In this document: positions 1-7,597 of the stretch, in pieces
How positions within the stretch are numbered: position 1 is the stretch's first letter
Layout: each line of letters opens with the position of its first letter
DNA from: an uncultured Eggerthella sp.
GTDB lineage: Bacteria; Actinomycetota; Coriobacteriia; Coriobacteriales; Eggerthellaceae
Reading direction: 5' to 3'
Assembly: GCA_900551155.1 (NCBI GenBank)
Contig: URVA01000021.1
Coordinates: 1 to 17,096 of the forward strand
DNA: 17,096 nucleotides
The notes under the pieces: generated by a model
Told to the model about the DNA's origin: nothing
The model's input: only the letters and a program-made list of their open reading frames with translations
Databases searched by the model: none
Made by a program: the position numbers and the translations under genes

Positions 1-10
1 AAAAAAGTAC

Positions 11-39
11 TTGCATCTTTGAAAAAGTCTTGTAATAAT
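11..39 (+). promoter_or_regulatory. Promoter of the tRNA-Glu gene
   Basis: A TTGCAT -35 box (11-16), a 17-base spacer and an AATAAT -10 box (34-39) carrying a TGn extension (TG at 31-32) lie just ahead of tRNA-Glu. Transcription would begin near 45-47, leaving a leader of about 20 bases to be removed by RNase P. This is assigned from hexamers and spacing only. Confidence 0.6.
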
Positions 40-46
40 AAACGGG

Positions 47-61
47 CTGCTTTCGAAGCAG
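47..61 (+). other. Hairpin in the tRNA-Glu 5' leader
   Basis: CTGCTT-TCG-AAGCAG is a perfect six-pair stem with a three-base loop. It lies between the predicted transcription start and the mature tRNA 5' end at 68. No T-run follows it, so it is not an intrinsic terminator. It would cap the 5' end of the precursor tRNA. Confidence 0.5.
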
Positions 62-67
62 GAAAAA

Positions 68-142
68 GTCCCCATCGTCTAGCGGTCAGGACGCGGCCCT
101 TTCAAGGCTGAAACACGGGTTCGATTCCCGTTGGGGGCACCA
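68..142 (+). tRNA. tRNA-Glu (anticodon UUC), CCA encoded
   Basis: The 75 bases fold as a full cloverleaf. The acceptor stem pairs 68-74 with 132-138 and includes one T-G wobble. The D arm follows at 77-92. The anticodon stem is 94-98 with 106-110, and its seven-base loop CTTTCAA places TTC at 101-103, reading GAA and GAG codons. The T arm contains the expected GGTTCGATTCC. The discriminator is A139 and the CCA tail is encoded at 140-142. A promoter upstream and a terminator downstream make it a single-gene unit. Confidence 0.97.
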
Positions 143-150
143 CAAATTTC

Positions 151-176
151 AGGTTCTGCTTTGCAGAACCTTTTTT
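151..176 (+). terminator. Intrinsic terminator of tRNA-Glu
   Basis: A perfect nine-pair stem (AGGTTCTGC and GCAGAACCT around a TTT loop) runs straight into TTTTTT at 171-176. It begins eight bases after the encoded CCA and so closes the tRNA transcript before the GtrA gene. Confidence 0.9.
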
Positions 177-280
177 ATTTATACAGGGGTTATGGATATA
201 GCCTACAGGGGCAAGAAAATCGCATACACTTCTTTATGCATAGTTGCTCTGATTGCATTGTTGTTTACAAGGAGAGTTTC

Positions 281-670
281 TTGAAGAAGCTACTGGCTCA
301 GTTTATGAAGTTTGGCATCGTAGGCGTTATTGCTTTTGTCATAGACTACGGCTTTATGGTGCTTCTTACTGAAGTATTTAATGTTCCTTATCTGATAAGC
401 ACTACGATTTCTTTTATCATTTCCGTTGTATTTAACTACTTCGCTTCTATGCGATTCGTCTTTAAGCGCAAAGACGATATGAGCCGCAGGCGTGAATTTA
501 TTATCTTTATCGTTCTTTCGGTAATAGGTTTGGTAATAAATGACGTATTCATGTGGTTAATGGTAGATTTTCTCTATATTGACTACCGCATTTCAAAAAT
601 TGTGGTTACCTTTATAGTTGCTGTTTGGAACTTCGTTACACGAAAGATCTTCCTCGAAGCAAAAGACTAA
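281..670 (+). CDS. GtrA-family small membrane protein
   Basis: The 129-residue product matches the GtrA/DPMS-type family, four-helix proteins linked to movement of undecaprenyl-phosphate sugars across the membrane or to partner glycosyltransferases. Hydrophobic segments lie near residues 11-31, 37-57, 73-97 and 105-124. Family-like motifs NYFASMRFVF (52-61) and WNFVTRKIF (116-124) are visible. The TTG at 281 is chosen because AAGGAG (269-274) sits six bases upstream and the protein then starts MKKLLAQFMKFG, as family members do. The open frame extends back to 131, but that lies inside the tRNA and its terminator. Two large glycosyltransferases follow, so a role in envelope polysaccharide decoration is likely; the sugar is unknown. 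Confidence 0.85.
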   Translation: MKKLLAQFMKFGIVGVIAFVIDYGFMVLLTEVFNVPYLISTTISFIISVVFNYFASMRFVFKRKDDMSRRREFIIFIVLSVIGLVINDVFMWLMVDFLYIDYRISKIVVTFIVAVWNFVTRKIFLEAKD

Positions 671-741
671 TTGGTAAGAGATTTCAACACCTCTAACCGA
701 GATGTCTGATAATAAGCGATAATAGATTCTTAGGGGTTAAT

Positions 742-768
742 TTGGCTTGCGGGCTGCATGGCTAGAAT
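742..768 (+). promoter_or_regulatory. Possible promoter of the first large glycosyltransferase
   Basis: TTGGCT (742-747) and TAGAAT (763-768) are separated by 15 bases, or by 16 if the -35 is read as TTTGGC. They lie about 45 bases upstream of the start codon. A broken inverted repeat (TTCTTAGGG near 727-735 and CCCTAGAA at 773-780) brackets the element. The hexamers are mediocre, so this is tentative. Confidence 0.3.
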
Positions 769-813
769 TGATCCCTAGAAGTCCTTATTTTTCGCGAGGG
801 AAGAGGAACGTGT

Positions 814-3315
814 ATGAATGTATCGTTCAAAACCATTCGTCGCTCAGGCGATAAAGTGTATATTCTCTCAGAGATTTCTGATTACGATGAGCGCCTTCCT
901 GTTGTGCTTTCTGCCTCAACGGAATCTGGTGCCCTCATTCCTTCTGACACGTTTCCCTACTGCGATATAAACGACACCTTCGCTCTGCGCGATGTACTCT
1001 ATGATGGATCGCTTGCCAACCAAGGCATGCCTCTTCCTCCGCTTCATACAAAAAATTCTGCGGGGGTTCGTTTCTTTGTTATCTCTTTGCCGTGGTTAGA
1101 AGTAAAGCGATGGGATTTAGTCTTTCGGGCTATAGATGCGTCAGGCACCGTGGTTTCTTCGTGCAGGAAGTCGCTTGATCCTTTAACTACCTCAATTAAG
1201 GCGATTGCATCTCAGCGCACAAGTCCTGAAACAGGTGAAATGATTGAGGATTTAGAGGGTCGTTTTGTACACGATCGTATACATGTAAGTTTTATTCGTG
1301 CTGTTGAAATTGAAGATAAGTACCGCATCTCGGCTTTGATTGAAATGCCTTATCATGAAGAAACGCGCGTTGAATGTGACTTCTTGGATTCGCATGGCAA
1401 ACCGCTTTCGCTCGATTATCGAGTGGTGGAAGATTCTATCGCTCAGCCTCCTGAGTATGGGGCAATTCGTAGACGTTATATGATTGTGTCTTTCTTAGTT
1501 GATAAACAAAGTCCGTATCTCTGTTTATGCGCTACCGACACCCAAGGTACTATTTCTCCTGGTTTTGCTGTACTGGGAGCAAAAACGTTAGAGACTCTAA
1601 ATGCGCGTTTTCGCGATCACGTCACGAGCGCCTATAACGATCCCGAATATCATACGTGGTTTGTTGAACAACATCGCGCTGATGTACCTGCCTTATTGGA
1701 ACAGGTTGCAACAAGATTTGAAAACGAGCCGCTGTTTAGCATTGTCTGCTTGCTTACTGATGATCCCGATCATCATATATATGATTTTGTTAATTCGGTT
1801 GCCCAGCAAAGTTATGGTCGCTGGGAACTAATTATGGTTGATATGTTGGGTACCAAGGGTAGGGTATCTGACTTAAAAGAACTTCTCGACGATGATCGCT
1901 TCTACATTATTGATGCCGACCCTTCGGTTGGTATTGATGAAAATTTTGATGCAGGTATGGCAGCTGCCGAAGGCGATTTTATTCTGTTTACAAAAGTGCG
2001 AGATGTTTTAGCACCTGATGCACTTTTTGAATTTGTTCGCGTTATCAACGAATATCCTGATTGTGATTTCTTGTATTCCGATGTGGATACCTGTGATGCT
2101 CAGGGTATTCATTCGCAGCCGCTTTTCCGCCCCGACTTTTCTCCCGAGCTTTTACGCTCGTACAACTATATTCGTGATTTGGTTGTTATGCGTGAATCGC
2201 TCTACACAGAGATTTCTCCTCTGTCGTACAGCATGTTTAGTGCATCGGGTTATGAGCTGGTATTGCGTGCAACAGAAAAAGCGCGTCGTGTTTGCCATGT
2301 GCCTCGTGTTTTGTGTCATCGCAGGTTCGCAACGGTGGAGCCACCTGATGCTATGGTTTCTCGTATCGAACAAGAAGTAGGGCGCAAAGCACTTGTGGCG
2401 CATTGTCAGCGTTTGGGGCTAAAGGCAGAAGTGCTCAACGAAGATGTTGCTGGGCATTACCGCGTGCGTCATGTGTTGGTAGATCATCCTCATGTGGTAA
2501 TAGTTGTGTCGTATGAAGGCGATCCCGCGCTGTTGCAAACGTGCGTGAAGTCGCTCTATGACAGGATTACCTATCAGAATTTCGAAATCGTGGTAGTGGA
2601 TGCAGGGTCTCATTCCGAAGCTGATCAGGAATGTTTTGATACGCTACGTGAACAGTATGATACGTTTTCGGTGTTGAGCTGGAACGAGCCAATCAATCGT
2701 CCAAAAATGGCAAACTTTGCTGCTCAGCAAACAAAAGGCGAATTTTTGCTTTTCGTAAATGGTGACGCACGCATTTTGTCGGATGATGCCATTGAGGTGC
2801 TCCTAGGGTATTTCCAATCTTCGGATGTTGGTATTGTGGGTCCTAAGCAATTATTCGTGGATGGCACAATTGAGCATGCTGGTATTGTGGTTGGCGGAAC
2901 GCGGGTAGTAACACCGCTCTTTAGGCATCTTCCTTCAAGTTGGCATGGCTATCTTGATAGAGCGCGCGTTGCACAGAATGTTTCCGCGGTAACAGGCGAA
3001 TGCATGATGATTCGTCGAAGCGCCTATGATGAAGTTGGCGGTTTTAGCGAAGAATTAGCACTTTTCTATGGTGATGTTGATTTTTGCTTGAAGGTTCGCA
3101 ATGCGGGTTATTTGACGGTATATACCCCGTTTGTCGAACTGGGTCATTTGAAGAGTGCAACACGACTTCGTATTCACTCTAAAGAGCTACGGATAAAACG
3201 TCGTCGCGAGATGGCCTATTTGCAATCTGCATGGCCAGAAGTATTTATCGAAGGTGATGCTTTCGGTAATCCGAATCTCGATCCCGATAGTTCATATTTT
3301 GCATTAAAGCAGTAA
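814..3315 (+). CDS. Two-domain family 2 glycosyltransferase (first of a paralogous pair)
   Basis: The 833-residue protein is a putative polysaccharide glycosyltransferase of the rhamnosyltransferase/WbbL-like GT2 type. Residues 1-260 hold two copies of an unrecognised beta-rich repeat. The first GT-A domain (about 305-500) has the family segment FRPDFSPELLRSYNYI (438-453), but the usual DHDD metal motif reads KVRD (394-397). The second GT-A domain (about 560-790) has VDAGS (595-599), NGD (649-651) where DND or NND is usual, VGGF (741-744) and DVDFCL (754-759). No signal peptide or membrane segment is seen, so it is probably cytoplasmic and works on a lipid-linked acceptor. AGAGGA (802-807) lies six bases before the ATG. 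The next gene is its paralogue. Donor and acceptor sugars cannot be inferred. Confidence 0.85.
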   Translation: MNVSFKTIRRSGDKVYILSEISDYDERLPVVLSASTESGALIPSDTFPYCDINDTFALRDVLYDGSLANQGMPLPPLHTKNSAGVRFFVISLPWLEVKRWDLVFRAIDASGTVVSSCRKSLDPLTTSIKAIASQRTSPETGEMIEDLEGRFVHDRIHVSFIRAVEIEDKYRISALIEMPYHEETRVECDFLDSHGKPLSLDYRVVEDSIAQPPEYGAIRRRYMIVSFLVDKQSPYLCLCATDTQGTISPGFAVLGAKTLETLNARFRDHVTSAYNDPEYHTWFVEQHRADVPALLEQVATRFENEPLFSIVCLLTDDPDHHIYDFVNSVAQQSYGRWELIMVDMLGTKGRVSDLKELLDDDRFYIIDADPSVGIDENFDAGMAAAEGDFILFTKVRDVLAPDALFEFVRVINEYPDCDFLYSDVDTCDAQGIHSQPLFRPDFSPELLRSYNYIRDLVVMRESLYTEISPLSYSMFSASGYELVLRATEKARRVCHVPRVLCHRRFATVEPPDAMVSRIEQEVGRKALVAHCQRLGLKAEVLNEDVAGHYRVRHVLVDHPHVVIVVSYEGDPALLQTCVKSLYDRITYQNFEIVVVDAGSHSEADQECFDTLREQYDTFSVLSWNEPINRPKMANFAAQQTKGEFLLFVNGDARILSDDAIEVLLGYFQSSDVGIVGPKQLFVDGTIEHAGIVVGGTRVVTPLFRHLPSSWHGYLDRARVAQNVSAVTGECMMIRRSAYDEVGGFSEELALFYGDVDFCLKVRNAGYLTVYTPFVELGHLKSATRLRIHSKELRIKRRREMAYLQSAWPEVFIEGDAFGNPNLDPDSSYFALKQ

Positions 3316-3322
3316 TGAGGTA

Positions 3323-3353
3323 TTGATAGATCGGCGTTTAGAGCTTGTATAAT
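3323..3353 (+). promoter_or_regulatory. Promoter between the two glycosyltransferase genes
   Basis: TTGATA (3323-3328, five of six to consensus) and a perfect TATAAT (3348-3353) are separated by 19 bases, slightly long. They lie entirely in the 97-base gap after the first gene. Transcription would start near 3360, giving a leader of about 50 bases made mostly of CAA/GCAACA triplets. The second gene may therefore be expressed separately. Confidence 0.5.
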
Positions 3354-3412
3354 CGCAGCAACAACAGTACTAATAGCAACAGCAAAACAACGATAGTGGT
3401 AGATAGCAATAA

Positions 3413-6001
3413 ATGAACGTACGTATTGAAAGCATGAGTCATGGAGATGGGAAGGTCTATCTTCAGATGGTACTTGACCGCTTGACCCCTCAAGCGGAAG
3501 TGCTTCTTGATGCCCATTTAAAAGATGGCACCAAGATTCCTGCTCATCTGTTTCCTTTTGTTCCTATAGATCCGTCTTCTGCTGCAAATTATGTGGTAGT
3601 CCTTCCGCGTTTTGAAGTGCGCGAGGTAGACCTTACCTTCGTTGAGTATTCAGGAGAAGGGGCACCTTTAGGTCAGAGCCGCCTAACGGTTGAGATGAAT
3701 ATGATGCGTTGGCGTACCCGTTTTAATGCGCTGGTACACAACGAACTTATTGCTCAGATGTTTGATATTGAGCGAGAGTATTGCGCCAACCGAATGAACA
3801 TCTTTTTCACGCAAGCAATCGATGATGGCGACGAAATCGTGGTAAAGATGCTTGTGGATATGCCTCATGTTGAAGGCGCAGATATTATGGTAGATTTCTC
3901 GGATCGTTGGGGAAACGAGATAGATCTACCCGTTTATCCGCTTATTGATGAAGTGGTTCCACCTGTTCAATTTGGCGATTCTCCTCGACTCCACATTGGC
4001 TTTTCGGTGCGTGTTCGTAGTGAAAATAAAGATTTTTGTGCCACGGTATATGACGCCCATGAATTGATCTCAGGTGGCTTTGCTCATTTTTGTGACGAAA
4101 CGTATGAATCGCTTCGCGATTCCTATATGGATACCATGGCAGATGCTTCGCAAGATGAAGAATATGAACAGTGGTACCGCCGCCACTGTGAAACCCTTGC
4201 AGGATTAGCTTCTCAACGTGAACAATCGTTTTCTTATCAGCCAATTATCAGTTTGGTGTTGCCTCTTTTTAAAGAAGATGTGTGCTATTTGCCAGCAACA
4301 CTGATGGCGCTTTCTCAGCAAACCTACAGCGCATTTGAGCTTGTTGTGGTTGATTGTGGAGTAGATGAAGCGACGTTTAATCACACCTTCCGCGAATGGC
4401 AAGATGATGATCGTTTAGTTCATATTGCAGGTGATGCAAGTCTTGATGAGGCGACGGCTCGCGTTAGCGGTATTGTGCAGTCTCGAGGTGAAATATGTGC
4501 GGTTCTTGACCCTCGTATTATTTTGGCACCTGAGGCACTGTTTGAATATGTGCGCCTACTGAATAAAATTCATTCGGAAAATGAAGATAAAGCCAAGCGT
4601 GAAGCCGATGCGCAAGTCCGGGCAAAAGACCAAGCATCTTCGCAGACTAGCGAATCGCCAGATCGAGAAGAGGCTGCTCGCGGGCTTGATGGAGCACCAA
4701 TTGTGGCATTTCCTCAAGTAAAGGAAGTTCCCTGCGATCTTGCCTATGCAAATCATGACTATTTTGATAGGGAGTTAGGGTTTCATGACCCGCAGTTAAA
4801 GCCTGTCCACTCTCCCGATTTGCTCTATTCCTACTTCTATGCTGGTCCGCTTATCTTCATCTCGCGCTCCATGATAGATACCATTTCTCAGGGCGAAGGC
4901 TTTTCAAGCGATGCATTTGAATATGATTTAATGCTTAAGGCATCGAATCGCGCTAACAGAATTGAACGTATCGATAAAGTTTTGTATCACATTCAAGACG
5001 CTGCTTGTATTTCGACAGAGGCAGAAAAAATAGAGGCCCGTCGTGAAGAAGAAGCGTTCCGCTTAGGGAGAAAAGCCCTTGCGCTTCATTTGCGCCGTCT
5101 TCATATTGATGCGGTGGTGCTCTCCGAAATATCCGAGCGAATATATAAGGTGAAGTATCGTCTGCCAGAACAACGTCCTTCACTTTCGATCATTATTCCC
5201 ATCAAAGATGAAGTGGAGCTGCTGGATACGTGTTTATCATCACTGGTTGAACACGATACGCTTGATTGCTGTGAAATAGTTATCGTTGATAACGGCAGCA
5301 CCGATCCAGCAACGCGGACATATCTCGCCGAGCTTGATTGCAAGCTTCCTCGCGTGCAAATTGTTTCGTACGATAAACCCTATAATCCACCAGCAATCGC
5401 AAATGCTGCTGCTGCGTTGTGCAAATCGGATTATCTTTTGTTTTTAGATAACGATACAGAAGCTATATCTAAAGGAGCTATTTCTGCTTTATTGGCAGAT
5501 TGTCTGCGCAGTGATGTGGGAGTTGTGGGGGCAAAATTGCTCTATCCCGATGACACGATTCAACATGCAGGCATAATGGTTGGCGCTTACGGTTCTGCAG
5601 GGAATATTGCAGTGAATATGCCGCGAAGCGCTGAGGGCTACGCTAAACGTCTTATTTGCTCAAGCAACGTATCTGCGGTTTCCAGTTCTGTCATGATGGT
5701 TAAACGTTCTGTCTTTTTAGAAGTTGGCGGATTTGATGAGCGCTTTATGGTGATCTGCCATGATGTCGATTTTTGCCTCAAGGTTAACAGGGCAGGTTAT
5801 CGCGTGGTGTTTGATGGTGGTATTGAGTTTTATCATCAGGAAAATGCGACAAGTGGACACACGTTAACGGAGAGTCAGCTGCTTCGCGCAGAACGAGAAC
5901 GTGCTTTCTTGCATTATCGCTGGCCGCGCTACTTCATTAAAGGCGATCCTTATTTCAGTGAATCCTTTGATAAAGATTCGCCTTATTTCCGTCTCAGTTA
6001 A
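3413..6001 (+). CDS. Two-domain family 2 glycosyltransferase (second of a paralogous pair)
   Basis: The 862-residue protein has the same plan as its upstream neighbour: two N-terminal beta-rich repeats (about 1-95 and 127-235), a first GT-A domain (about 276-530) and a second (about 588-810). The first domain is probably degenerate: DHDD is replaced by DPRI (366-369), and a charged, low-complexity insert (about 386-437) interrupts it. The second looks catalytically complete, with SIIIPIKDE (592-600), VDNGSTD (625-631), the metal motif DND (679-681), YPDDTIQHAG (711-720) and DVDFCL (784-789). The ATG at 3413 is chosen because MNVRIESM aligns with the paralogue's MNVSFKTI, although no Shine-Dalgarno sequence precedes it. 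Likely cytoplasmic; likely builds a cell-surface polysaccharide. Substrates are unknown. Confidence 0.87.
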   Translation: MNVRIESMSHGDGKVYLQMVLDRLTPQAEVLLDAHLKDGTKIPAHLFPFVPIDPSSAANYVVVLPRFEVREVDLTFVEYSGEGAPLGQSRLTVEMNMMRWRTRFNALVHNELIAQMFDIEREYCANRMNIFFTQAIDDGDEIVVKMLVDMPHVEGADIMVDFSDRWGNEIDLPVYPLIDEVVPPVQFGDSPRLHIGFSVRVRSENKDFCATVYDAHELISGGFAHFCDETYESLRDSYMDTMADASQDEEYEQWYRRHCETLAGLASQREQSFSYQPIISLVLPLFKEDVCYLPATLMALSQQTYSAFELVVVDCGVDEATFNHTFREWQDDDRLVHIAGDASLDEATARVSGIVQSRGEICAVLDPRIILAPEALFEYVRLLNKIHSENEDKAKREADAQVRAKDQASSQTSESPDREEAARGLDGAPIVAFPQVKEVPCDLAYANHDYFDRELGFHDPQLKPVHSPDLLYSYFYAGPLIFISRSMIDTISQGEGFSSDAFEYDLMLKASNRANRIERIDKVLYHIQDAACISTEAEKIEARREEEAFRLGRKALALHLRRLHIDAVVLSEISERIYKVKYRLPEQRPSLSIIIPIKDEVELLDTCLSSLVEHDTLDCCEIVIVDNGSTDPATRTYLAELDCKLPRVQIVSYDKPYNPPAIANAAAALCKSDYLLFLDNDTEAISKGAISALLADCLRSDVGVVGAKLLYPDDTIQHAGIMVGAYGSAGNIAVNMPRSAEGYAKRLICSSNVSAVSSSVMMVKRSVFLEVGGFDERFMVICHDVDFCLKVNRAGYRVVFDGGIEFYHQENATSGHTLTESQLLRAERERAFLHYRWPRYFIKGDPYFSESFDKDSPYFRLS

Positions 6002-6032
6002 GCGTTGCGTGTTAAATGATGTGTGGAATTTC

Positions 6033-6061
6033 TTGAGAACCCTATACCCTTACGGTATAGT
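6033..6061 (+). promoter_or_regulatory. Promoter of the metNI-like operon with overlapping palindromic operator
   Basis: TTGAGA (6033-6038), exactly 17 bases, then TATAGT (6056-6061) forms a good housekeeping promoter. The perfect inverted repeat CTATACC-N5-GGTATAG (6042-6060) occupies the spacer and most of the -10 box. A dimeric repressor bound there would block RNA polymerase. No T-run follows, so it is not a terminator. The predicted leader of about 40 bases is too short for an S-box or T-box riboswitch. The regulator is unidentified. Confidence 0.65.
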
Positions 6062-6108
6062 AGGAAAGCTGCGTATCGAATATCGAATGCACCTAAGGAA
6101 ATATGACT

Positions 6109-6849
6109 ATGATTCAGATCGAGAATCTAAATAAAACATACGAAGTGACAAACAACGAAACCCATGTTGCTTTGCGCGACATTAACCTTACTATCGAAGA
6201 TGGTTCTATTTTCGGTATTATTGGTCAGTCGGGCGCGGGTAAGTCCACTTTTGTTCGTTGCATCAATTTGCTTGAACGTCCTACTTCAGGCACGATCAAA
6301 ATTGATGGTCGCGACATTACGCAGCTTACTGGTAAAGACTTACTGGAGTTTCGCAGTTCAGTAGGAATGATTTTCCAGAATTTTAGTCTCTTTCAGCAGC
6401 GCAGTGTTTTGCGCAATGTTATGTTTCCTCTTGAGTTGCGCCATGTTGATAAGAAAAAAGCAGAAGAGCGCGCACTTGAATTATTAAAAATGGTTGGCCT
6501 TGAGGGTAAGGTCAATAAATATCCAAGTCAGCTTTCTGGTGGTCAGCAGCAGCGTGTGGCTATTGCGCGCGCATTAGCTAATCGTCCTTCTATTATGTTG
6601 TGCGATGAAGCTACAAGTGCGCTCGACACCATGACAACCCATTCTATTTTGGAGTTGCTCAAGCGCATCAATCAAGAATTGGGTGTAACTCTTATTATTA
6701 TTACTCACTCACTGACCGTGGCAGAGCTCATCTGCGATAACGTGGTTGTTATTGATGAAGGCGTCATTGTGGAGCAGGGCAAAACAGAAGACGTATTCAA
6801 TAATCCTCAAAGTGAAGTTGCTAAAAAACTCCTTGAGAAAAGGCTGTAA
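6109..6849 (+). CDS. metN: MetN-type ABC transporter ATP-binding protein lacking the C-terminal NIL domain
   Basis: This is the ATPase of an ABC importer of the methionine (MetNIQ) family. Numbered from the ATG at 6109, it shows Walker A GQSGAGKST (39-47), Q-loop FQN (Q90), signature LSGGQ (142-146), Walker B IMLCDE (162-167) and the switch His200. The segments VRCINLLERPTSG and LCDEATSALD are typical of MetN. At 246 residues it ends soon after the nucleotide-binding domain, whereas MetN is usually about 340 residues with a C-terminal NIL domain that senses methionine. The ATG at 6109 is preferred because AAGGA (6095-6099) is nine bases away; the ATG at 6103 would leave only three. The permease gene begins five bases after the stop. 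Methionine is the likely but unproven substrate. Confidence 0.85.
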   Translation: MIQIENLNKTYEVTNNETHVALRDINLTIEDGSIFGIIGQSGAGKSTFVRCINLLERPTSGTIKIDGRDITQLTGKDLLEFRSSVGMIFQNFSLFQQRSVLRNVMFPLELRHVDKKKAEERALELLKMVGLEGKVNKYPSQLSGGQQQRVAIARALANRPSIMLCDEATSALDTMTTHSILELLKRINQELGVTLIIITHSLTVAELICDNVVVIDEGVIVEQGKTEDVFNNPQSEVAKKLLEKRL

Positions 6850-6854
6850 TACCT

Positions 6855-7532
6855 ATGGAATATCTTCAGTTATTTTTTGCACAATACGGCGAGCTTCTTC
6901 TTCAAGGCACGTGGGATACCATTGTTATGACTTTGGTATCAACCGTGTTTGCCTATATTATTGGTATTCCTCTTGGCGTTGCGGTTGTCTTGACTGATCC
7001 GAAGAAGGGTTTGCTTCCCAATAAAGCGGTAAATGCTGTTTTGGGATGGATTATTAATATTGGTCGTTCGATTCCTTTCATTATTTTGCTGGTGGCCATT
7101 ATTCCCTTTACCCGATTAGTAGTGGGCACTTCGTTAGGCGTTCCTGGTGCTATCGTTCCTTTGGTTGTTTCGGCAGCTCCTTTTGTGGGACGTATGGTAG
7201 AGCAGAGCTTAGCCGAAGTGGACGCCAGTCTCGTTGAAGCTGCTCAGAGCTTCGGAGCTACGGTGTGGCAAATTGTTATCAAAGTTTATTTGTGGGAAAG
7301 CCTTCCTTCACTGATTCGTGGTTTTTCCATTACGCTTATCACTTTGCTTGGTTATTCCGCTATGGCAGGTACTGTAGGTGCTGGCGGTCTGGGCGACATT
7401 GCTATTCGCTATGGCTATCAGCGCTACATGGTAGACATGATGATCGCAACAATTATCATTCTTATCGTGGTTGTCCAAGTAATTCAAAGTGTTTGCGACT
7501 TTGCTGCTCGCAAGGTGAACAAAAAGAAGTAG
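6855..7532 (+). CDS. metI: MetI-type ABC transporter permease
   Basis: This 225-residue membrane permease would pair with the preceding ATPase in a MetNI-like importer. It has about five hydrophobic segments (near 22-46, 64-88, 95-115, 152-172 and 195-215). The cytoplasmic EAA coupling loop is clear at 128-150, beginning EAAQSFGA and ending before the ESLPSLI segment. The glycine-rich AGTVGAGGLGDIAIRYGYQRY (171-191) is characteristic of MetI. Length matches the family. The gene starts five bases after the ATPase stop with only a weak AAAAGG upstream, so translational coupling is likely. A strong terminator follows, so no substrate-binding MetQ lipoprotein is encoded in this operon; it may be elsewhere in the genome. 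Confidence 0.9.
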   Translation: MEYLQLFFAQYGELLLQGTWDTIVMTLVSTVFAYIIGIPLGVAVVLTDPKKGLLPNKAVNAVLGWIINIGRSIPFIILLVAIIPFTRLVVGTSLGVPGAIVPLVVSAAPFVGRMVEQSLAEVDASLVEAAQSFGATVWQIVIKVYLWESLPSLIRGFSITLITLLGYSAMAGTVGAGGLGDIAIRYGYQRYMVDMMIATIIILIVVVQVIQSVCDFAARKVNKKK

Positions 7533-7597
7533 ATTTTTTTCGAGGGCTTTAGCTAAAACTCAAAAGCCAAGACATAGAGAGTTTTACTACAACGAAG

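Noticed and set aside
131..280. Extension of the GtrA gene back to the TTG at 131
   Set aside because: That start lies inside tRNA-Glu and the extension crosses its terminator. The TTG at 281 has a proper ribosome site and gives a family-length protein.
673..698. Hairpin with GGT-AAGAG and CTCTAACC arms after the GtrA gene
   Set aside because: It contains a mismatch and has no T-run, so it is not a supportable terminator.
6076..6089. Tandem ATCGAAT repeat in the metN leader
   Set aside because: Two seven-base copies are too short and too few to distinguish from chance.
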